From an uncultured Lachnospiraceae bacterium (GTDB lineage: Bacteria; Bacillota; Clostridia; Lachnospirales; Lachnospiraceae), in assembly GCA_900544685.1 (NCBI GenBank), contig UQWA01000013.1, positions 9,794 to 73,793 of the forward strand: a DNA stretch of 64,000 bases, written 5' to 3'. Shown one piece after another: positions 8,886 through 15,834 of this stretch. A model generated the notes under the pieces. The model did not search any database, was not told where the DNA came from, and saw nothing but the letters and a program-made list of their open reading frames with translations. Every line of letters begins with the position of its first letter. The stretch's first letter is position 1. The position numbers and the translations under genes were made by a program.

Positions 8886-9457
8886 AATACATCAATGCCA
8901 TACAGATCGCTGCTGTGATTGGTAAACGCAGGGAACAGGAAGCCACATCTGGCATTCCCCGGTTCATAATCTCCTGATACCGGACAGATGGCACATATCA
9001 GAAAATTGTACACTTCCTCGGAGTCCCACAGACTTGCTTTGTCCTTTGCTTTTACCGGTACATCATAGCTTCCATAGAACATATAGATGGCATAATCTCC
9101 GGATGCGCTATACTGATCTGCCACGAATTCATAAAAGGATTCCAACAGAGCATCGTTTTTTAATTCACTGTTGCGCAGCTCCATCAGCACGCTCCAGATA
9201 TTGCCCGGTCTTTTCGCTTCTTCTGAAAAATGGTATAATTTTAACTCTTCATTTGTCTCTGAAAAAGGAATGGCTTTGGCTATCTTCAGATTCTTCTCCT
9301 GATCTGCTGAAGACAGCTTCTGAAAATGGATATTGAAGGTGCCGTCAATGAACCCGTCTGCATCCAGATAGGCTCCTGCTATTCTGTGAAAACAGTTCCG
9401 CTTCACGGTCATTCGTCTGGTCAGTTCCAACATATCTTCTCTGTCAATTTTCTGCAT
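8870..9457 (-). pseudogene. Truncated DUF4317 family protein
   Basis: The 195 residues match the first half of DUF4317 proteins (unknown function, normally near 380-400 residues): LTRRMTVKRNCFHRIAGAYL, ELRNSELKNDALLESFYEF, YAIYMFYGSYDVPVKAKD, NFLICAICPVSGDYE and GFLFPAFTNHSSDLYGID. The frame stops straight afterwards at a TGA inside CTATGAGAAACAC. The rest of the family domain is missing, replaced by a short inverted-repeat sequence (about 8800-8885). It is probably a deletion remnant, although a stable short product cannot be excluded. Its ATG is 2 bases after the stop of the upstream YczE-like gene, so the two are translationally coupled. Confidence 0.7.
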
Positions 9458-9459
9458 GC

Positions 9460-10116
9460 CTACAACTCCCTGAATAATTCAAAGTGCTTCGCCAGCCAGC
9501 CACCCATCCAGCTGATGACCGGTCCCAGCATAAGTACCATCAGTGCAGTAACGACTCCCGGAGTCTCTCCCAGTATCCATCCAATCAGAGTAACTGTCAA
9601 GTCGAATGCAATACGAATGGTTCGAAACGGTACATTCGTCAGTCTCACGGAAATCAGATATGGGATGGCATCGTACGGTGCGGTTCCCATATCTACATCC
9701 ATATAAAGTGCTGCAGATAATACAAACAGAATGATTGCCGGAATCAGCACTCCAATCCGTACACTCCATAACTGAAACATTTCCATTGGAAGAATCCGGT
9801 TCCATAACCAGGTACAGAAATCTATAGTATAACCTATTAAAAACATATTAAATAAAGAGCCAAAGCCAAAATTTCTTGCACCAAAGATCAGTACGACAAC
9901 CAGCAAAATAATATTCATCAGTGCCTGCCAGTTGCCCAGGCTCATATGCAGCTTTGCTGCAACCGCACGGTTCATCAGTGTACATGGGTCTGTTCCCAGA
10001 TTTACCTGTATCAGGAAAGATAAGGTCACGCCCATGCTCAGAACTGCCAGCAAAGCAATGAAAAGTCTTGGCCAGAAGTTCTTCTTTCCAATAAATCCAC
10101 TCAGTAAGTTTTTCAT
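9460..10116 (-). CDS. YczE/YyaS/YitT-type integral membrane protein
   Basis: The 218 residues contain about five or six membrane helices and the family's typical segments: VNLGTDPCTLMNRAVAAKL, NFGFGSLFNMFLIGYTIDF and the mirrored second-half DVDMGTAPYDAIPYLIS. The duplicated GTDP/GTAP motif indicates an internal repeat. The function of the family is not known. It ends directly before the truncated DUF4317 gene (coupled start), and its own ATG lies 47 bases after the end of the amidase/beta-lactamase fusion gene, so the three could form one transcript. Confidence 0.8.
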   Translation of the reverse strand: MKNLLSGFIGKKNFWPRLFIALLAVLSMGVTLSFLIQVNLGTDPCTLMNRAVAAKLHMSLGNWQALMNIILLVVVLIFGARNFGFGSLFNMFLIGYTIDFCTWLWNRILPMEMFQLWSVRIGVLIPAIILFVLSAALYMDVDMGTAPYDAIPYLISVRLTNVPFRTIRIAFDLTVTLIGWILGETPGVVTALMVLMLGPVISWMGGWLAKHFELFREL

Positions 10117-10163
10117 AATCTTCCTCTTTTCCTATGAAAATTGTCTGTTTTCCCGTATGTCTG

Positions 10164-11813
10164 CTATTTTTCTTCTATGAGCTGATACATGTCTGAAGAA
10201 ATCCCTGCAATGTTACTCTGCGCCGCTCCCACATCAGACAGATTCTCTGACATAATACACAGGATATACGGTGTATCTGCAAATACAATTGCAGCATCGT
10301 TCTCTACCGTATCCAGTTCACCTGTTTTATTGGCGCTTTCCACGCCTTCCGGAAGACCTGCCGGAATCTTGTGTGTACGCTGCTGATTCTTCAGGAATCC
10401 CAACATCTCCTCTGCATGAGGCAGTTCTCCCTTATATACTTTTCGCAGAAATTCTGCGCAGTCACTGACAGAAGTCAGATTATCCCCGTTATCTGCCGGT
10501 GCCAGCAGCATACGTCCCATGTTGGTACTCTCGTAGCTGTTGGATGCACAGTATTCATTTACCACCCCGCGGCCTGTGGCATCATCTCCGTCTCCCAGAT
10601 AATTGGTCAAAGTATTGGCCGCTGTATTATCGCTCACCGTAATCATATCTGACAAAAGACTTTGTATCTGATCTTCACCATAAGCTGCTGTCAGACTATC
10701 ATAACTGTCATACACTGCACCCATAATGAACAGCTTAATCAGGCTTGCCGCCTGCATGGACTGATTGTTCACCGTACAGCCGTCTTCTGTATTTAAATTC
10801 ACGACTGCTGCTGACCAATTCTCACCGGCTCCGGCACGGACTGCCAGATCCTCTGCCAGTTCGTTTTCTATTCTGTTCATATCTGCTGACGATGCTACCT
10901 CTGTCTCGCTGGTATTCTTCGTGTCTGTTTTCTGCTTGCTCTGTGATGCATCCTCAGCCTGTTTCTCTGCCTTCTTTACTGGCACTTTATCTTCGAAATA
11001 ATCATCTATTCCGTTGGCAATTCCCTCTGCCATCACCGGCTGGAAGGTCTCATCTGCCATCAGCAGATCATCATTCTGATTGCTCATGAAGCCCATTTCC
11101 AGAATCGTCACCGGAATGGTACTCCAGTTGATGCCAGACATGTTATCGTAATACTGCACCCCATCATCTGCGATCCCTGTGCTTTCACAATAGGCCTTTA
11201 AGATATCATCTCCCAGTTCATAGCATTCCCCATACATATATCCAACATACGGATTACTCTGAGACGGCACCATGGCAAGTGCACCGTTCACGGATGTATC
11301 ATCACTGCCGTTGGCATGGATCCGCACCAGAATATCTGCGCCTTCCGCTGCGGCCAGCTCTGCTCTCTCTTTATTGCTGATGGCAGTATCATGGTCTTCT
11401 CTTGTCATAACCACTTCATAGCCACGATCCTCCAGTTCGTCTCTTAATAAAAGAGAGACCTGCAGATTTAATTCATATTCATTTAATCCACTGAACTTTC
11501 CGGTGGTTCCTGTGGTGGCTTTCGCCTTTGTCTCAGAAGATCCCGGTGCCGACGGTTCCTGAGCACTCATATCCACCCAGCTGCCCTGATGTCCCGGATC
11601 AATAGCAACCTTCCAGCCATTGAGCTTCTCTGTTGCAGCTTCTGTACTCTTTTCTGTGTCTCCGACTGTCGTCTCTGGCTCTGCCACAGAAGTTCCGCCC
11701 TCTCCGATGCCGACCAGATGCCGGGTCCCGCCTGCTGCCAGCGTGCCACTTCCAAATACTGCACTAAAGAGGCAGAACGCCACTGTAACTGCATATACAT
11801 TTCTTTTTTTCAT
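10164..11813 (-). CDS. Secreted fusion of N-acetylmuramoyl-L-alanine amidase and class A beta-lactamase-like serine hydrolase
   Basis: The 549 residues begin with a signal peptide (VTVAFCLFSAVFGSGTLAA). Residues about 65-270 form an Amidase_3 domain that would cut the amide between MurNAc and L-Ala; AIDPGHQG and VRIHANGS supply zinc histidines, and TILEMGFMSN holds the catalytic Glu. After a Lys/Glu/Ser-rich linker, residues about 310-549 show a penicillin-recognising fold with all three motifs: SLIK (SXXK), SDN and KTG. Each part is well known alone, but the pairing is uncommon. It more likely acts in wall remodelling than in antibiotic resistance, since no class A omega-loop ExxLN motif is clear; that is an inference. 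Confidence 0.85.
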   Translation of the reverse strand: MKKRNVYAVTVAFCLFSAVFGSGTLAAGGTRHLVGIGEGGTSVAEPETTVGDTEKSTEAATEKLNGWKVAIDPGHQGSWVDMSAQEPSAPGSSETKAKATTGTTGKFSGLNEYELNLQVSLLLRDELEDRGYEVVMTREDHDTAISNKERAELAAAEGADILVRIHANGSDDTSVNGALAMVPSQSNPYVGYMYGECYELGDDILKAYCESTGIADDGVQYYDNMSGINWSTIPVTILEMGFMSNQNDDLLMADETFQPVMAEGIANGIDDYFEDKVPVKKAEKQAEDASQSKQKTDTKNTSETEVASSADMNRIENELAEDLAVRAGAGENWSAAVVNLNTEDGCTVNNQSMQAASLIKLFIMGAVYDSYDSLTAAYGEDQIQSLLSDMITVSDNTAANTLTNYLGDGDDATGRGVVNEYCASNSYESTNMGRMLLAPADNGDNLTSVSDCAEFLRKVYKGELPHAEEMLGFLKNQQRTHKIPAGLPEGVESANKTGELDTVENDAAIVFADTPYILCIMSENLSDVGAAQSNIAGISSDMYQLIEEK

Positions 11814-11859
11814 ATATAAGATCTCCTATTCTGTCTCTTCTCCCTCTAATTTTCTCTCA

Positions 11860-12864
11860 TTATCGATAATTATATCTTCCTGCTGCTCTTTCCAGATGAT
11901 ACTTCATGGCCTCTGCTGCGCCTTTTCCGTCATGTTTCAGAATGCAGTCATAGATCCGGCTGTGTTCTTCTTCGCTTTCCTTCAGCTGCTGTGCATTGAC
12001 CATACCGCTTCCACTGACATGTCTCATCAGACTGCTGATGGTCTGCATCATACTCAGAATTACCGTATTCTGGGAACATCTGGCAATCCCCTGATGGAAC
12101 TCCAGGTCTGTCTCCAGAAAAGCTTTATAATCCTGCTGGGCATAGGCGCAGTTCATTTTCTCATCTACCGCTTTTAAGTTTTTCAATGCATCTGTATCTG
12201 TACATTCAGCCGCCAGCTCTGCCGCCTTTACTTCCAAAAGATTACGTACCGTCAGAATGTTCTCCACCTGTTTTCCATTTAAAAACAGGGACCAGGATAA
12301 TGGGATAATAAAAAAGTTGGTCTCATCATTACTAATATAGGTACCCTGTCCCGGACGGATGTCGATCATTCCCAGCACATCCAGTACCTTCAGTGCCTCC
12401 CGGATTGCAGAACGTCCCACCCCAAGTTTTGTCGCAAGTACACGGTCCGACTCGATCTGATCTCCTTTTTTCAGCTTATGATCAAAAATCTGATCTGCAA
12501 AATACATGGTCAGGCGATACAGAAGCTGGTTAATATTTCCCTTGCGCATACCATTTTCCTGAATTTGTTTATTTCTGGACTGGCTTGGAATCAGCATATC
12601 GATTTTTTCCGCAAATTCTGCAGAATCCATAGAAAAAATCATAGAATCCATCGAAAGCTGTTCGGCTATCGAAAGCACCACATCATTCAGTCTTACTCCT
12701 CCTCTGGATTCCAGATTCGAGTAGGTGGCAATACTCATGCAGGGCATCCCATTTTCCTCACTTAAAAAGCGTGCAATAAATTCCTTCTGTGTCAGTCCGA
12801 GATACCGTCTCAGATATCTCAGATTATCTTTTTTGTGACTTGAATTCAAATTCGTCGACTCCAT
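11860..12864 (-). CDS. XRE-GntR-FCD triple-domain transcriptional regulator
   Basis: The 334 residues contain three parts. Residues about 10-75 resemble a Cro/XRE helix-turn-helix (LRRYLGLTQKEFIARFLSE, SIATYSNLESRG). Residues about 110-180 are a GntR winged helix (IESDRVLATKLGVGRSAIRE, ALKVLDVLGMIDIRPGQGTYI). Residues 200-330 are an FCD ligand-binding helical bundle (VRNLLEVKAAELAAE, ETDLEFHQGIARCSQN, MKYHLERAAG). FCD proteins usually sense organic acids and repress catabolic genes. It lies downstream of, and on the same strand as, the permease, carbamate kinase and AllFG genes, so it may control the ureide genes; the ligand is unknown. Confidence 0.85.
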   Translation of the reverse strand: MESTNLNSSHKKDNLRYLRRYLGLTQKEFIARFLSEENGMPCMSIATYSNLESRGGVRLNDVVLSIAEQLSMDSMIFSMDSAEFAEKIDMLIPSQSRNKQIQENGMRKGNINQLLYRLTMYFADQIFDHKLKKGDQIESDRVLATKLGVGRSAIREALKVLDVLGMIDIRPGQGTYISNDETNFFIIPLSWSLFLNGKQVENILTVRNLLEVKAAELAAECTDTDALKNLKAVDEKMNCAYAQQDYKAFLETDLEFHQGIARCSQNTVILSMMQTISSLMRHVSGSGMVNAQQLKESEEEHSRIYDCILKHDGKGAAEAMKYHLERAAGRYNYR

Positions 12865-12970
12865 ATGTCCTCTTTCTGTCTGCCGGCTATTTCCCGGTCA
12901 CTTCTTAATTGTATCTATTCAGTACCTCCACAAATTCGGACATGAATTCCGAACCGTTATCTCCAGTCTT

Positions 12971-13174
12971 TTACTTTCCGTGTATCCGGTCAATCAGATA
13001 CATCTTCACAGGTGAGTATAACATCGCTGCCACAATCATCAGAAATCCCACCGTGCACAGTCTATTTCCATCGGACTGCAGTCCTGTTACAATCAGTACG
13101 CACGCCACTGCAATCACCAGAAATGCAATGGTCAGACGTCCCGCTTTCGTCTGAAAAAATCCTTTTTGCTCCAT
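12971..13174 (-). CDS. Small two-helix membrane protein
   Basis: 67 residues with a short charged start (MEQKGFFQTKAGR) and two hydrophobic helices (about 14-31 and 39-56) separated by QSDGNRL. It starts 10 bases after the stop of the LctP-like permease gene, so it is probably co-transcribed. I recognise no family. It could be an accessory subunit of the permease, but the only evidence is position. Confidence 0.55.
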   Translation of the reverse strand: MEQKGFFQTKAGRLTIAFLVIAVACVLIVTGLQSDGNRLCTVGFLMIVAAMLYSPVKMYLIDRIHGK

Positions 13175-13184
13175 TTCTTTCCCC

Positions 13185-14795
13185 CTAAATCATTGTAAGC
13201 AGGTACCCTATTATACCGATAATCGCGGTACCCGTCAATGTAATCGGCATGATCTTTTTGATTACTTCCCCTTCCTGGCCAAGAATATTGGCTGTGGTCG
13301 TTCCCAGAATAATTTTACTTGGTGCAATCGTACTTCCCACTGCACCTCCGGCTGACTGGGCGCCCAGAACTACCGATGCATTCACATTCAGCAAATTTGC
13401 CGTGGTTGCCTGAAAGCCTCCAAACAAAATGTTGGAACTCATGTTACTTCCTGTCATAAAGGTTCCCAGAAGACCTATAAATGGTGCAAGCAGTACATAT
13501 ACTTTTCCCAGTACACTTGCAATACCGTTGGCCAGCACAATGGTCTGTCCGGTTCCGTCCATGACCTTCGACATCATAACCAGACCAATCACAGAAATTC
13601 CAGACGGCATGGTCATGGAAATCGCATTCACAAATACTTTCTTTACGCCATCTTTTTTAATCCATCCCTTTTTCCGGTAATATATCAGACCAATCACCGC
13701 AGATAAGAACAGGAACATTCCTGCATGGGTAAACGGACGGATCGGTGAGTAGCAGTCAGATGCTGCATTCACTCTTCCATAGCCGGTGACAGTCTCCGGA
13801 AACGGCAGTCCCAGTGCTACCTGATTCAGTATCGTATTTAACGGCTTAATCAGCAGTACCGCCAGTGTAATCACTGACAGCAGAATATATGGTACAAATG
13901 CCTGTAACAGCGTCATATCTGTGGATTCCTGGCTGTTTTCTTTTTCCGCATGCTGACGGTTCATAATCGGGCTGTCTTCTACACACCATTCTTCTCCGTA
14001 AAATCTGGTCCGTCCCAGGAATAAAATTGCAATCAGTGAGACACAGGCCGGCACAAAACAGGACAGTGTGGTATTGATCTGACTGAGAAGAAGTTCTCCA
14101 CCGCCCTGAATTGCAGACAGTAGCAAAATCGCCGGAAGGCCTTTTTTGATGGCCTTTCCTTTTCCATAAAACCAACAGACTGCAAATCCGCTGACTGCAT
14201 TCCAAAACCAGATAAAGGCCGCTGTCCAAAACGCTGTCATCAGATAGTCTCCTGTTCCCTGTGTCAAGCCTGCTGACATAGCAAGGGCATCCCATGCTGC
14301 TGCCAATGTTCCGTAGGTATTTCCCCAGGACTCACCGAAAAGAGGGAGGACGACGGCCCACAGAGGATTGACCCCGATTCCGATCAGGAGCGGAGCACCT
14401 ACCGCATCAGGAACACCAAATCCGGTAATTCCCTGTAAAAAGCTGGTGAATACATATCCGATTGCCAGTACCAGAAGCAGTTCATTTGGCAGGAACTTCT
14501 TCAGACCGTTTCGGATTACCTGATAGGCATTGGCTTCATTTCCCACCTGATACAGTAAAACAGCAGTCCAGATGATAATCAGAATCACCAGCGCACTCCA
14601 GAATCCCTTGGCACTCTCCGCTGCCAAAAGACGCACATCTGCTTTATAAAAGCAAAGACCTGTTACAATCGCAATGATAAGTCCCACCGGGGCAGCTTCT
14701 GTGGCTCCCCACTTGAACTTTAACATCAAAATCAGCAAAACAATGATTGGCAAAAATGCCATCAGCCACATAAATGGTGTTACCGGTATGTTCAT
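13185..14795 (-). CDS. LctP-family permease (organic-acid transporter)
   Basis: The 536 residues form about 13 membrane helices with the lactate permease family signatures: FLQGITGFGVPDAVGAPLL, GESWGNTYGTLAAAWDALA, TGSNMSSNILFGGFQ and GAQSAGGAVGSTIAPSKIIL. Known members move lactate or glycolate with protons. Here it follows carbamate kinase and AllFG on the same strand, so I infer import of a ureide-related acid or export of a product such as oxamate or glycolate rather than lactate. An intrinsic terminator-like hairpin lies between carbamate kinase and this gene, so expression may be only partly coupled. Confidence 0.85.
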   Translation of the reverse strand: MNIPVTPFMWLMAFLPIIVLLILMLKFKWGATEAAPVGLIIAIVTGLCFYKADVRLLAAESAKGFWSALVILIIIWTAVLLYQVGNEANAYQVIRNGLKKFLPNELLLVLAIGYVFTSFLQGITGFGVPDAVGAPLLIGIGVNPLWAVVLPLFGESWGNTYGTLAAAWDALAMSAGLTQGTGDYLMTAFWTAAFIWFWNAVSGFAVCWFYGKGKAIKKGLPAILLLSAIQGGGELLLSQINTTLSCFVPACVSLIAILFLGRTRFYGEEWCVEDSPIMNRQHAEKENSQESTDMTLLQAFVPYILLSVITLAVLLIKPLNTILNQVALGLPFPETVTGYGRVNAASDCYSPIRPFTHAGMFLFLSAVIGLIYYRKKGWIKKDGVKKVFVNAISMTMPSGISVIGLVMMSKVMDGTGQTIVLANGIASVLGKVYVLLAPFIGLLGTFMTGSNMSSNILFGGFQATTANLLNVNASVVLGAQSAGGAVGSTIAPSKIILGTTTANILGQEGEVIKKIMPITLTGTAIIGIIGYLLTMI

Positions 14796-14822
14796 AATTT
14801 CTCCTTTTCTTTTGCAAAAATG

Positions 14823-14857
14823 CTCCGGAGCCCTGCTCTTGCTGCAAAACCCCGGAG
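14823..14857 (-). terminator. Hairpin between carbamate kinase and the permease
   Basis: Arms CTCCGGAG and CCCCGGAG around a 20-base loop. On the minus strand it is followed by CATTTTTG, on the plus strand by TCTTTTTT. It may be a partial terminator lowering permease expression, or a bidirectional element. Confidence 0.5.
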
Positions 14858-14875
14858 TCTTTTTTCAAAAATCCA

Positions 14876-15811
14876 TCAGGAATGTATCATAGTTCCTGTT
14901 TTTCCTGCTATTCCCTCTGCTGCTTTATTCAACAGAGTAATCAGAGTACTTCTTCCTTCCCCGGATCTGGCGAAGCGTACTGCTGCCTCAATCTTCGGAA
15001 GCATAGAGCCTTTGGCAAATTCGCCCTGCTCCATGTATTTTTCTGCCTGCTCCACCGTCAGATCGGAAAGCCATTGCTGGTCTTCCTTTCCAAAATGGAT
15101 GGCTGCTTTTTCCACTGCTGTCAGAATGACCAGATAGTCCGCATCCAGCTTTTCTGCCAGCAGACTGCTGGCGTTATCTTTATCAATGACTGCATTGACA
15201 CCCTCCAGACGGCCATTTCTGGATACCACCGGAATTCCCCCGCCGCCACAGGTGATAACGATATGTCCTGCCTGTACCAGCGTCCGGATCGTCTCCAGCT
15301 CCCGGATCCGTTTTGGCATCGGGGATGGCACCACAATGCGGTAACCCCTGCCTGCATCTTCCATACAGGTAATGCCGTGCGCCATATTTTTTTCTGCTTC
15401 TTCCTTTGTCAGGAAACGTCCAATTGGCTTGGTCGGATTCTGAAATGCCGGATCCTGTTCATCCACTTCTACCTGCGACAGAATAGTGGATACTTTTCCG
15501 TCAATTCCACGGCTGTATAATTCATATTTAATGGCGTTCTGCAAATCAATGCCAATATATCCCTGGCTCATGGCCACGCAGGTCGGCAAAGGCACCTGTT
15601 TATAATTTTCGTGCTGTACCACCAGACTGTCCATAGCGTCCTGTATCATGCCAACCTGTGGTCCGTTTCCGTGGGTAATGATAATGTCAAGTCCCTGAGA
15701 GGCCAGATCCACAATTACTTTTGCAGTCTTTGCCACTGCTTCCTTCTGCTCTTCCACATTTTTGCCCAGGGCGTTTCCGCCCAGAGCAATCACTACTTTT
15801 TTCTTTTTCAT
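14876..15811 (-). CDS. arcC: Carbamate kinase
   Basis: Transfers phosphate from carbamoyl phosphate to ADP, giving ATP, CO2 and ammonia. The 311 residues show VIALGGNALGKN, ITHGNGPQVGMI, VVPSPMPKRI, TCGGGGIPVVSRNG and VIDKDNASSLLAEKL of the amino-acid kinase fold. It lies 23 bases after the AllF-AllG gene, and no arginine deiminase or ornithine carbamoyltransferase is nearby. The carbamoyl phosphate therefore probably comes from oxamate carbamoyltransferase, making this the ATP-yielding last step of ureide breakdown (allK role). Confidence 0.94.
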   Translation of the reverse strand: MKKKKVVIALGGNALGKNVEEQKEAVAKTAKVIVDLASQGLDIIITHGNGPQVGMIQDAMDSLVVQHENYKQVPLPTCVAMSQGYIGIDLQNAIKYELYSRGIDGKVSTILSQVEVDEQDPAFQNPTKPIGRFLTKEEAEKNMAHGITCMEDAGRGYRIVVPSPMPKRIRELETIRTLVQAGHIVITCGGGGIPVVSRNGRLEGVNAVIDKDNASSLLAEKLDADYLVILTAVEKAAIHFGKEDQQWLSDLTVEQAEKYMEQGEFAKGSMLPKIEAAVRFARSGEGRSTLITLLNKAAEGIAGKTGTMIHS

Positions 15812-15834
15812 TGTTTCACACCATTACTATATTT

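Noticed and set aside
8761..8994. 77-codon frame continuing after the DUF4317 break
   Set aside because: Different frame, no similarity to the missing half of DUF4317; it only reads through the inverted-repeat DNA.
10164..11813. Beta-lactam resistance gene
   Set aside because: The penicillin-recognising domain is fused to an amidase and lacks a clear ExxLN omega-loop motif, so resistance cannot be claimed.
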